A stretch of DNA of 18,434 bases from the NCBI GenBank assembly GCA_037141255.1, contig JBAXCX010000053.1, positions 1 to 18,434 on the forward strand, read 5' to 3'. Shown one piece after another: positions 1 through 6,969 of the stretch (position 1 is its first letter; every line of letters starts with the position of its first letter). Under the pieces are notes generated by a model. That model did no database searches and was not told the origin of the DNA. It saw only the letters and a list, made by a program, of their open reading frames with translations. The translations under genes were made by a program, and so were the position numbers. The DNA is from IMCC26207 sp037141255 (GTDB lineage Bacteria > Actinomycetota > Acidimicrobiia > Acidimicrobiales > Microtrichaceae).

Positions 1-66
1 GGCAGTGGCAGTGGCAGTGGCAGTGGCAGTGGCAGTGGCAGTGGCAGGTGCAGGGGCAGGTGCAGG
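1..66. repeat. GGCAGT hexanucleotide tandem repeat at window edge
   Basis: Seven perfect GGCAGT units occupy 1-42. Degenerate GGCAGG/TGCAGG units continue to 66. The left end is not seen, so the array may be longer. All six frames stay open through the pure array because the unit contains no stop codon. The minus-strand frame that continues dprE2 past its stop would encode an Ala-Pro then Ala-Thr-rich stretch. It may be a simple intergenic microsatellite or the low-complexity part of a neighbouring minus-strand gene. Confidence 0.9.
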
Positions 67-126
67 GGGCAGTGGTGTCTGTTCCTGTGGGGTGGTAGAT
101 GGCAGCGACAGGCCCGGTTCAGTCAG

Positions 127-894
127 TCAGCCGCGCTCGCTGACCTTGCGCCAGACTGCTCTCGGCAAAAGGCGAAAGATGAAGAAGGGATACTTCAGAA
201 TGGGGGGGGCCCACACCACTTCGTGGCCACTCGCCAAGGCAGTGCTCAGAAGTTCAGCCACATTTTCGGGCGTTGTCGAAAATGGCGCTGCTTTCATTCC
301 CGCAGTCATTTTGGTGTGCACAAACCCAGGCCGAATCACGATCACTTTGATGCCGCTACCAACCAAGCTGTCACCAAGCCCCTGTGCGAACGCATCAAGG
401 CCAGCCTTCGTTGAGCCATAAACGAAGTTGTCTTTGCGCGCACGAAGCCCAGCAACTGAAGACATAAGAACCAACACGCCATGGCCCTGAGCTTTGAACC
501 GCTCGGTCACCACCAAACTGGCTGATACGAGCCCGGCAAAGTTGATCTGCACTGCTGCTGCAGCGAATGCTGGGTCGGCCTCGAAAGCCTCTTGGCTTCC
601 TAGAATTCCAGCGGGAGCGTAGACCAGATCGATATCGCCGAACTCCTCAAAGATGTCACCGATGACCTTGGGATGGCTTTCGATGTCCGTGCAGTCCCAG
701 TGAACGATCTCTACTCTTTCGGCCCCTGCCGAGGTCAGTACCTGTGCAACGGACTCCATGCCGTCTTCAGGCCTGCCGGCAAGAATGACTGTTCGGCATC
801 TGCCCTGAATGAGACGAAGGCACACTGCTTGGCCGATGTCTGAGCCACCTCCGAGTACTAGTACCGATTGCACTTCACCTAGTGCATCTCGCAC
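127..894 (-). CDS. dprE2: Decaprenylphosphoryl-2-keto-ribose reductase (DprE2-like SDR)
   Basis: This is a short-chain dehydrogenase closely resembling mycobacterial DprE2. DprE2 reduces the 2-keto intermediate made by DprE1 to decaprenylphosphoryl-arabinose, the arabinose donor for cell-wall arabinan. With a start at 894 the protein is 255 residues, close to the usual length near 254. It shows a nucleotide-binding GGGSDIG at residues 15-21, Ser-Ser at 145-146, and the catalytic pair Tyr159/Lys163 in NFVYGSTKAGLD. The tail (VIRPGFVHTKM, then EVVWAPP and a basic hydrophobic end) is typical of DprE2 rather than a generic reductase. The frame is open to a GTG at 948, but the GTG at 894 has a GGAGG five bases upstream and aligns with the family N-terminus. 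No dprE1 is visible nearby, although the downstream side is cut off. Exact substrate is inferred. Confidence 0.85.
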   Translation of the reverse strand: MRDALGEVQSVLVLGGGSDIGQAVCLRLIQGRCRTVILAGRPEDGMESVAQVLTSAGAERVEIVHWDCTDIESHPKVIGDIFEEFGDIDLVYAPAGILGSQEAFEADPAFAAAAVQINFAGLVSASLVVTERFKAQGHGVLVLMSSVAGLRARKDNFVYGSTKAGLDAFAQGLGDSLVGSGIKVIVIRPGFVHTKMTAGMKAAPFSTTPENVAELLSTALASGHEVVWAPPILKYPFFIFRLLPRAVWRKVSERG

Positions 895-899
895 GTCGT

Positions 900-904
900 C
901 CTCC
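900..904 (-). promoter_or_regulatory. Ribosome-binding site fixing the dprE2 start
   Basis: GGAGG on the minus strand lies five bases before the GTG at 894. The site sits inside the longer frame that opens at 948. It argues that the Ala/Glu/Asp-rich 18-residue extension is not translated. Confidence 0.6.
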
Positions 905-979
905 GGTTCGGGCGCTGCTGCGCTTTCAGATTGCTGTGTTGGAACCACTGACAGTCGGGGAGCAGCGGTTGGTCAGACT

Positions 980-1204
980 ATGACATTAGCCAGAATGAAC
1001 GCACTGCCTGATGCAGTTCGCTGGTATCGGTCCGTTCAGGAGGTTTCCCCTACTCAACTGAGAGTGCTGACTCAACGAAATACTTGGCTGCGTTTGCGCA
1101 GTAACTTCTCAAGGGTGAGTACTCGGATGTTGATTGTTCTGGCTTTGATCTGTGGAATTGCGATACTTGTTGCCTTTGCCGTACAAGCAGCTCAGCTCAT
1201 CTGA
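980..1204 (+). CDS. Small membrane-anchored protein, function unknown
   Basis: This 74-residue protein has a polar, Arg-rich N-terminal half with four Trp/Tyr residues (for example AVRWYRS and NTWLRLR). A single strong hydrophobic segment follows at about residues 50-68 (LIVLALICGIAILVAFAV), with only a few residues after it. This suggests a tail-anchored topology with most of the protein in the cytoplasm. The ATG at 980 has no clear ribosome-binding site; an alternative ATG lies at 995. The stop is 14 bases before the start of the dihydrolipoamide dehydrogenase gene, so the two are probably co-transcribed. I recognise no family. The main support for a real gene is the clean membrane segment and its placement. 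Confidence 0.5.
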   Translation: MTLARMNALPDAVRWYRSVQEVSPTQLRVLTQRNTWLRLRSNFSRVSTRMLIVLALICGIAILVAFAVQAAQLI

Positions 1205-1218
1205 GTAGTCTGGTATCC

Positions 1219-2688
1219 GTGGATGACTTCAACGACCAAACACCAGAAATCGGCCAAGTCGACTCAAGCCCTGATGCGACAGGTTCGAGACAACAGTTTG
1301 ATGTTGTTGTCATCGGAGGCGGACCGGGTGGATACGCAGCTGCGTTGTACGGGGCCTCGGCAGGACTCAACGTGGCGCTCGTCGAGATGGACAAAATCGG
1401 CGGCACCTGCTTGCACCGCGGATGCATTCCGGCCAAGGAACTTCTTGAGACTGCCGCAATAGTCCGAACCGTGAAACACGCTGGCGAGTTCGGCGTGATT
1501 GTTGAGCCGAAGGCGGTGGACTGGAGCATCACCTTGCAGCGAAAGCAAGAGGTGATCAACAAACTTGCTGGCGGCGTGGTCATGTTGCTCAAGAATCGTA
1601 AGGTCACGATGTTCAATGGCTTCGGATCACTCGGAGCAGACAAAGTTGTGAACATTGCCGGAGCAGACGGTGAGCACGCAGTCGTTACTGGGGATGCAAT
1701 TATTCTCGCTCCAGGCTCAGTCCCGAGAGTGATCCCTGGATTCGAGCCCGACGGAACCATTGTGGTGACCTCTGATGAGTTCTTTCACCTGACACAGATT
1801 CCCCGACGGGCAGTCGTCATTGGCGGTGGAGCGATCGGCTGTGAGTTCGCATCGACGTTGGCCGACCTAGGCAGCAGCGTGACGATTCTAGAAGCCCTCC
1901 CCAAGGTGCTTCCTGGTTGTGATGACGACGTGACCCGAGTTGTTTTGCAGTCCTTTAAGAAGAAAGACATCACGGTACGCTCAGGGGTCGCTGTCACGGG
2001 GCACAGCCCGAATCCCGTTGGCGGAACCACCGTTTATTTCGGTGAAGGTGAAACCATCGACACCGATGTAGTCGTGGTCTCAGTCGGTCGGGTTCCCTAC
2101 TCCTCGGGCCTGCTTACACCGGGAACCAACGTGCAGGTCACCGAACGTGGTCACCTAGACGTTGATGACCTTTGTCGTACCGCAGAGCCCTCAGTGTGGG
2201 CAATCGGCGATGCTATTGCGAGTCCGCAGTTGGCTCATGTGGCGTTTGCCGAAGGCATCCTGGCGATTAAAGACATCCTCGGGGAATCTCCGACACCGAT
2301 CGATTACGGCAAGGTCCCTTGGGCGATTTATTGCCATCCCGAAGTAGCTTTTGCCGGTCACTCCGAAGCCTCAGCCAAGGCGGCGGGATACGAGGTCGTG
2401 GCGTCCAAACATCGATTTGCTGGTAACAGTCGAGCGCAGATTCTTGGAGAGACCGATGGCTTAGTCAAAATCATTGCAGAAAAGCGTTCGAACGGAACTG
2501 CCGGCACGGTGCTGGGAGTTCATATGGTTGGCCCGTGGGTCACGGAGCAACTTTCGGGTGGTTATTTGGCAGTGAACTGGGAAGCAACAGTGGATGAGGT
2601 TGCTGCATTGATTCAGCCGCACCCATCGCTGACGGAACTCTTTGGTGAATCGATGTTGGCGCTGACTGGCAGATCACTCCATGGCTAA
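1219..2688 (+). CDS. lpdA: Dihydrolipoamide dehydrogenase (E3)
   Basis: This FAD enzyme reoxidises dihydrolipoyl groups on E2 subunits of 2-oxoacid dehydrogenase complexes and passes electrons to NAD+. The 489-residue protein has an FAD-binding GGGPGG at 33-38 and the redox-active disulfide Cys64/Cys69 in GGTCLHRGCIPAK. A second dinucleotide-binding motif (VVIGGGAIGCEFAS) lies near residue 200. The C-terminal active-site dyad is His468/Glu473 in HPSLTE. Everything required for activity is visible. It is slightly long because of about 25 polar residues before the FAD domain. The GTG start at 1219 has no good ribosome-binding site and follows the upstream small gene by 14 bases, so coupled translation is likely. 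The E2 gene follows, which supports E3 rather than a mercuric or glutathione reductase role. Confidence 0.93.
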   Translation: MDDFNDQTPEIGQVDSSPDATGSRQQFDVVVIGGGPGGYAAALYGASAGLNVALVEMDKIGGTCLHRGCIPAKELLETAAIVRTVKHAGEFGVIVEPKAVDWSITLQRKQEVINKLAGGVVMLLKNRKVTMFNGFGSLGADKVVNIAGADGEHAVVTGDAIILAPGSVPRVIPGFEPDGTIVVTSDEFFHLTQIPRRAVVIGGGAIGCEFASTLADLGSSVTILEALPKVLPGCDDDVTRVVLQSFKKKDITVRSGVAVTGHSPNPVGGTTVYFGEGETIDTDVVVVSVGRVPYSSGLLTPGTNVQVTERGHLDVDDLCRTAEPSVWAIGDAIASPQLAHVAFAEGILAIKDILGESPTPIDYGKVPWAIYCHPEVAFAGHSEASAKAAGYEVVASKHRFAGNSRAQILGETDGLVKIIAEKRSNGTAGTVLGVHMVGPWVTEQLSGGYLAVNWEATVDEVAALIQPHPSLTELFGESMLALTGRSLHG

Positions 2689-2874
2689 ATAGCAACGAGG
2701 TTGCTCAGGTCTTGCACGTAGCGAAATCAGCGCAGTCGAGGGTCTCACGGGATGCAATTGATGAACCGAGACTCCCTTGGATCAAGTGAATCACTACACA
2801 AGTTCAATACAAGTAAACTGTTCCTGATCTGCCGGATTCAACGGTGAGTCAGACAGTGAAGGGAACATCCTCTT
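2689..2874 (+). promoter_or_regulatory. Intergenic leader before the E2 gene
   Basis: These 186 bases separate E3 from E2. A short inverted repeat (AGCAAC, three-base loop, GTTGCT) at 2691-2705 sits just after the lpdA stop and has no T-run, so it is at best a weak terminator or processing stem. A clear ribosome-binding site, GAAGGGA at 2858-2864, lies ten bases before the E2 ATG. I could not identify convincing -35/-10 boxes, so whether E2 has its own promoter is open. Confidence 0.35.
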
Positions 2875-4269
2875 ATGCCCGATATCGTGATGCCACAACT
2901 TGGTGAGTCAGTTACCGAAGGCACTGTGACCCGATGGTTCAAACAAGTTGGAGAATCAATCGAGGCCGACGAACCACTGTTTGAGGTCTCTACCGACAAG
3001 GTAGACACCGAGGTACCTGCACCTTCCTCCGGTGTGGTGACCGAGATTCGCGTGCAGGAGGGTGACACCGTCGACGTCGGGACTGTGCTTGCAGTTGTTG
3101 GGGAGAGCTCCGCCGCTCCTGCGCCTGCACCAACGCCAGCGCCTGCGCCTGCACCAGCGCCTGCGCCTGCACCAGCTCCTGAACCAGCACCAGCCCCTGA
3201 ACCAGCACCAGCACCAGCCCCAGCCCCAGCGCCAGCCCCAGCACCAGCACCAGCACCAGCACCAGCTCCCGTTGCGGCAGGCTCCGTCCCTGCTGCACCC
3301 GTGGCCGCGGGAGCTCTGCTCTCCCCGTTGGTTCGGCGACTCGTCGAGGAGCATCACCTTGATCCGGCAACTATTGCCGGTACTGGCGTGGGCGGCCGCA
3401 TCACTCGCGAAGACGTCCTAGCTGTCATTGATTCTCAATCCGCTCAGCAAACGCCTGCTGCAACAACTGCAGCCCCATCCGTTAGGTCCGCTCCTTCTGA
3501 GCAAGCAACTCCTGCCGCAGCTTCGAAAACAGGGGTTGCGCCGATGGTTCCCGGCACAGGAGAACGCTTAGAGGACCTGAACAAGATTCGACGCATCACG
3601 GGCCAAGCGATGGTCGCCTCGAAGGCTGCAGCACCGCATGCCGTCACGATCGTGAAGGTTGACTTCGAGGGTGTGGATCGTGTTCGACATGCGCACCGCG
3701 AGCAGTTCCGCACTGATGAGGGCTTCTCGCTGACGTACCTGCCGTTCATCTCTCGAGCGGTCGTGGATGCATTGCACGAGTTTCCGCATATGAATGCCTC
3801 TATGGGTGAGGGTTCAGTCATCCTGCATGATGCGGTTCACTTATCTATCGCCGTTGACTTGAACTATCAGGGCCTGATCGCCCCCGTTGTACGTGATGCG
3901 CACGATAAGCGACTACGAGCAATCGCAAGTGATATTCATGACCTAGCACTCAAGGCACGAAACCGGCAGCTCGGCCCGGATGACATCTCTGGTGGCACGT
4001 TCACCCTGAGCAACTCAGGTAGTTACGGAACTTTCATCGTGATCCCAATTATCAATCAGCCGCAGGTGGCAATTCTCTCCACAGACGGAGTCTCTCGTCA
4101 GCCTGTGGTCGTGGTGGACTCATTTGGAATCGAGAGCATTGCCATCCACTCGGTGGGCAACTTGACTCTGTCTTGGGATCACCGAGCGTTTGACGGCGCC
4201 TATGCCGCAGCCTTCACTGAGCGAGTGAAAGAGATCCTTGAAACCCGAGACTGGGCTGCAGAGATCTGA
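2875..4269 (+). CDS. sucB: 2-oxoacid dehydrogenase E2, dihydrolipoamide acyltransferase
   Basis: This core acyltransferase carries acyl groups on a swinging lipoyl arm and transfers them to CoA. Of its 464 residues, a single lipoyl domain spans about 1-77, with the attachment Lys42 in FEVSTDKVDTEVP. Residues 81-132 form an unusually long linker of 26 X-Pro dipeptides, nearly all Ala-Pro. A peripheral-subunit-binding domain follows at about 149-186 (LSPLVRRLVEEHHLD, GVGGRITREDVL). The catalytic domain starts near 220 and ends with His436 and Asp440 in DHRAFDG. The actinobacterial relative (SucB/DlaT) commonly serves both pyruvate and 2-oxoglutarate dehydrogenases and often has more than one lipoyl domain. 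Neighbouring lipoylation genes match the order around mycobacterial dlaT. The acyl substrate cannot be fixed from sequence alone. Confidence 0.9.
   Translation: MPDIVMPQLGESVTEGTVTRWFKQVGESIEADEPLFEVSTDKVDTEVPAPSSGVVTEIRVQEGDTVDVGTVLAVVGESSAAPAPAPTPAPAPAPAPAPAPAPEPAPAPEPAPAPAPAPAPAPAPAPAPAPAPVAAGSVPAAPVAAGALLSPLVRRLVEEHHLDPATIAGTGVGGRITREDVLAVIDSQSAQQTPAATTAAPSVRSAPSEQATPAAASKTGVAPMVPGTGERLEDLNKIRRITGQAMVASKAAAPHAVTIVKVDFEGVDRVRHAHREQFRTDEGFSLTYLPFISRAVVDALHEFPHMNASMGEGSVILHDAVHLSIAVDLNYQGLIAPVVRDAHDKRLRAIASDIHDLALKARNRQLGPDDISGGTFTLSNSGSYGTFIVIPIINQPQVAILSTDGVSRQPVVVVDSFGIESIAIHSVGNLTLSWDHRAFDGAYAAAFTERVKEILETRDWAAEI
3115..3270 (+). repeat. Ala-Pro linker-coding repeat inside the E2 gene
   Basis: This stretch encodes 26 consecutive X-Pro dipeptides (24 of X are Ala, Glu or Thr substitutions at three points). 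At DNA level it is built from mixed GCN-CCN hexamers with changing third bases, for example a run of GCACCA near the end. It is a likely length-variable site between strains. The mixture of synonymous codons suggests selection for the peptide rather than only recent slippage. Confidence 0.85.
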
Positions 4270-4301
4270 GTGTCGTGACGTTGAGAATGACCGAATCTGA
4301 C

Positions 4302-4305
4302 AGGG
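4302..4305 (+). promoter_or_regulatory. Ribosome-binding site deciding the LipB-LipA start
   Basis: AGGG lies seven bases before the ATG at 4313. It overlaps too closely with the alternative GTG at 4307, so the ATG two codons downstream is preferred. There are 43 bases between the E2 stop and this ATG. Confidence 0.5.
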
Positions 4306-4312
4306 TGTGAAC

Positions 4313-6106
4313 ATGGTCTCCTCCTCTGTTGAGTCTGGATCGCTGCGTGGCCTGGGCGGGGGATTGAGAACCCGCTGGCTGGGAACAGTCCGGTATCAAG
4401 ATGCGTGGGCACTTCAACGGAGCCTCCATGCCGGGTTGTCGCTGACAGGTGTTGATCGACTGTTAGTTCTGGAGCATCCGCACACTTTTACTTTGGGACG
4501 CAACGCCAACCCCGCCAATATCTTGATCGACCCTGCGCTGGTGCATGCCGAGGTGATTTCGGTGGATCGGGGAGGAGACGTGACCTATCACGGTCCAGGT
4601 CAGCTCGTGGCGTACCCGATCCTTCGACTTCCGCCGAAGGGGTGGGCCTTCGATCAGGGTGAAACAGAGCCTGTTGGGACACTGCCCGACACGCAGGCCT
4701 ACATCTCGTTACTCGAGCAGGTACTGATCCAAACGATTGCAGATCTGGGGCTGGTTGGCGCAGGCCGTCATGAGGGTTTTCCAGGAGTATGGATCGAACC
4801 GAACTCTCAACGCGCAAGAAAAATTGCAGCCATTGGCGTGAGAATCGAACGGGGACGAACCTTGCACGGTATCGCGCTCAATGTGTTCCCTGATCTGGAG
4901 TATTTCTCGCATATCGTGCCCTGCGGGATTTCTGAATATGGCGTGACCTCGCTGGCTAATGAGGGCCTTCAGGTAAGCATGCACCAAGCGGTTGATGCCT
5001 TTGTGGCGAGGTTCGAACAGCAGTGGTGCCCGTCATGGAATGAGCGCTCCGATGTGGTGTGGCGGCAGCTAGAGACCGACCTGTCTCCGTTTAGTCGTGG
5101 TGCAGGACCGGGGGAACTTACCGATGGCTCAAACGCTGCACGGCCGAGTTCGAGCGGGGCACCGGCGAGCGGCACCTCGGTCAGATTGTTGGGGCGCCTC
5201 GCTGAAGCGGGGGTGGTAGAGGGCATCTCTATCGGGGATCGCAAACCTGATTGGATGCGTGCCAAGGTCAGACTTGGCAGCGATGTGCTCAAGCTGAAGC
5301 AGACGATTCGGGATCTGGATTTGGTAACGGTTTGCGAAGAGGCGGGCTGCCCAAACCTGACCGAGTGCTGGGCCGAAGGAACGGCCACCTTCATGGTTTG
5401 TGGGGAGCGTTGCACTCGCGCCTGCGGGTTCTGCCTTGTGGACACGCGTCACCCCGAACCGCTCGACGCGTCTGAGCCTCAGCGAGTGGCGCAGGCGGTT
5501 AAACGAATGGGTTTGGACTTTGCCGTCATCACGATGGTGGCCCGAGATGATCTGCCTGATGGGGGTGCCCAACATGTTGCCGACACCATCACTGCGATTC
5601 GGCTGACCTGCCCCGGTACACAAATCGAGGCTTTGATTTCTGATTGTAAAGGCGAACCCGATTCCCTTCAGCTGATCTTCGATGCTGCACCAGAGGTGCT
5701 GAATCACAACATCGAAACAGTGGCACGGCTGCAACGAGCAGCGCGCCCATCGGCGGGCTACGCGCGATCGCTCGCCGTGCTCGCTCGAGCCGTCGCAGCA
5801 GGCCTACAGGCCAAGTCAGGCTTAGTGTTGGGAATGGGGGAGGAGACTCATGAAGTCACGGCAACCTTGGCAGATCTTGCTGCTGTGGGAGTCTCGAGCG
5901 TGACCATTGGGCAGTATCTCAGGCCGACCTCGCACCACCTACCCGTCGCACGTTGGTGGACTCCCGAGGAGTTCAAGGAGTTCAAGGAGATCGGCGAAAG
6001 TTTCGGGATTGCGCATGTGGAGTCAAGTCCCTTCACCCGGTCGAGTTATCACGCAAAGAGCAGTGCGAAAGCTGCTGAACAGATGCTCGGATCAGGAGAC
6101 CGGTAA
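4313..6106 (+). CDS. lipB-lipA: LipB-LipA fusion: octanoyltransferase plus lipoyl synthase
   Basis: One uninterrupted frame encodes both steps of lipoyl assembly. Numbering here is from the GTG at 4307; subtract two for the ATG at 4313. The N-terminal LipB half (about 20-245) has RGGDVTYHGPGQ at 88-99, catalytic Lys172 in ARKIAAIGVR and Cys206 in VPCGISEYGV. LipB moves octanoate from acyl carrier protein to the E2 lysine. A Ser/Gly/Ala-rich linker (about 260-292) follows. The LipA half (about 293-599) has the auxiliary-cluster cysteines 343, 348 and 354, the radical-SAM cysteines 369, 373 and 376 in CTRACGFC, and the C-terminal RSSYHA at 578-583. LipA inserts two sulfurs into the octanoyl chain. 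These enzymes are normally separate proteins. I see no stop, frameshift or lost catalytic residue. It sits directly after its substrate gene. Confidence 0.93.
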   Translation: MVSSSVESGSLRGLGGGLRTRWLGTVRYQDAWALQRSLHAGLSLTGVDRLLVLEHPHTFTLGRNANPANILIDPALVHAEVISVDRGGDVTYHGPGQLVAYPILRLPPKGWAFDQGETEPVGTLPDTQAYISLLEQVLIQTIADLGLVGAGRHEGFPGVWIEPNSQRARKIAAIGVRIERGRTLHGIALNVFPDLEYFSHIVPCGISEYGVTSLANEGLQVSMHQAVDAFVARFEQQWCPSWNERSDVVWRQLETDLSPFSRGAGPGELTDGSNAARPSSSGAPASGTSVRLLGRLAEAGVVEGISIGDRKPDWMRAKVRLGSDVLKLKQTIRDLDLVTVCEEAGCPNLTECWAEGTATFMVCGERCTRACGFCLVDTRHPEPLDASEPQRVAQAVKRMGLDFAVITMVARDDLPDGGAQHVADTITAIRLTCPGTQIEALISDCKGEPDSLQLIFDAAPEVLNHNIETVARLQRAARPSAGYARSLAVLARAVAAGLQAKSGLVLGMGEETHEVTATLADLAAVGVSSVTIGQYLRPTSHHLPVARWWTPEEFKEFKEIGESFGIAHVESSPFTRSSYHAKSSAKAAEQMLGSGDR

Positions 6107-6864
6107 TGGGAATCGTCGCCAAGGGTGGTCAACAAAGTGTTCGGCAGCAGGCTGGCGGTCAGTCCGAGAATCCGAGACCTGACTATGCAACCGGAACCGT
6201 CTACCACGAAACGGTGATGGCCGATGGAACTCGAGTTTTTCATCATCAGGTGTTCGATCGCGGGCAGCTGCAGTCTTGGGTTCAGGACGCTGAGGCGGGA
6301 CCGTGGGCCTTGGTTCGCAACGGTGACCCGTTCGATCTGTTCGCCAGCGAACTTGCTGGGCCCGATCAAGTTGAAGCTGTGCAGATTCGAATAGGCACTG
6401 AACTGCTCATGCTGCCTCCACTCGACGATACGAGCAGCGATCGGTGGAGGGAACTCCCCAAGATTCCAGATGCCACCGCCCGTTTGAAATTTGAACTGAC
6501 GGGCAGTCCAGTGGGACCACTTGCACTCGAAGTGCAGTATCGAAATGGCGCACGAGAGGTCTGCGAAGTGGTTGAGGATTGGGTTGAATTGCAGCCAGAT
6601 TCGCCGGCCTATGGGGCGCCAGAGATGCACGTGGTGATGACCTGGCGAAACTACTTGCGGATGCGCTCTGGTGAAGTCACAGCCCTAGAGGGCATCGAGG
6701 ATGGTGGCTTGGTTGACGCTCGATGGACGCTACTTTTGCTGTTGCATGGCCTCCTGCAAGAACCGGCCTATGTAGATATCTACCGTGAGCTTCCAGCAGT
6801 CCCAGCCGAGCTTGGATGGTGGGGCGAAGTCGCCCCGTGGATTCCTAAGCGTGTGTCATTTTAG
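6106..6864 (+). CDS. Unknown protein, possible SCP2-like domain
   Basis: This 252-residue soluble protein begins inside the stop of the LipB-LipA gene (TAATG junction, one-base overlap) with AGGAG at 6094-6098 seven bases upstream. Its translation is therefore probably tied to the fusion. I do not recognise a defined family with certainty. The C-terminal half (about 127-218) has the rhythm of sterol-carrier-protein-2-type domains: a beta-rich stretch ending LALEVQYRNG, then HVVMTWRNYLRMRSGEV, then DARWTLLLLLHGLL. The first 30 residues are polar and probably disordered. There are no membrane segments, signal peptide or obvious catalytic motif. A role in lipoate or acyl-chain handling is suggested only by the neighbours. 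Confidence 0.85.
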   Translation: MGIVAKGGQQSVRQQAGGQSENPRPDYATGTVYHETVMADGTRVFHHQVFDRGQLQSWVQDAEAGPWALVRNGDPFDLFASELAGPDQVEAVQIRIGTELLMLPPLDDTSSDRWRELPKIPDATARLKFELTGSPVGPLALEVQYRNGAREVCEVVEDWVELQPDSPAYGAPEMHVVMTWRNYLRMRSGEVTALEGIEDGGLVDARWTLLLLLHGLLQEPAYVDIYRELPAVPAELGWWGEVAPWIPKRVSF

Positions 6865-6902
6865 GACTGAGCGACTCGTACTTTTTCCTGCTGCGGCCTA
6901 AA

Positions 6903-6920
6903 CTTGACCGACCGGTCAAG
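6903..6920. promoter_or_regulatory. TetR-family-type operator dyad
   Basis: CTTGACCGACCGGTCAAG is a perfect inverted repeat with 8-bp arms around an AC centre, in the 105-base gap before the acyl-CoA dehydrogenase. GACCG-N2-CGGTC dyads are typical of TetR-type repressors of fatty-acid and acyl-CoA catabolism in actinobacteria. A possible -10 (TAAACT, 6899-6904) overlaps its left edge, which would fit repression, but no good -35 is visible. No regulator gene lies in the window. Confidence 0.7.
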
Positions 6921-6969
6921 AACTTGGCCTGTAGCCCGCATGTAGGTAGCCAACTAGAGGAGTGCACTC

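Noticed and set aside
5..421. Plus-strand Ala-Val repeat frame
   Set aside because: Its open start is only the stop-free hexamer array, and the rest runs antisense through dprE2, which has clear family motifs.
895..948. Longer dprE2 start at GTG 948
   Set aside because: GTG 894 has GGAGG at ideal spacing and matches the family N-terminus and length; the extra 18 residues are Ala/Glu/Asp-rich.
2956..3370. Antisense Trp/Cys- and Leu/Val-rich frames over the E2 linker
   Set aside because: They arise from reading the Ala-Pro repeat on the other strand and have no ribosome-binding site or domain features.
5080..5220. Frameshift or missed stop between LipB and LipA
   Set aside because: The frame reads through without a stop and the linker composition is plausible; the fusion stands unless read data say otherwise.
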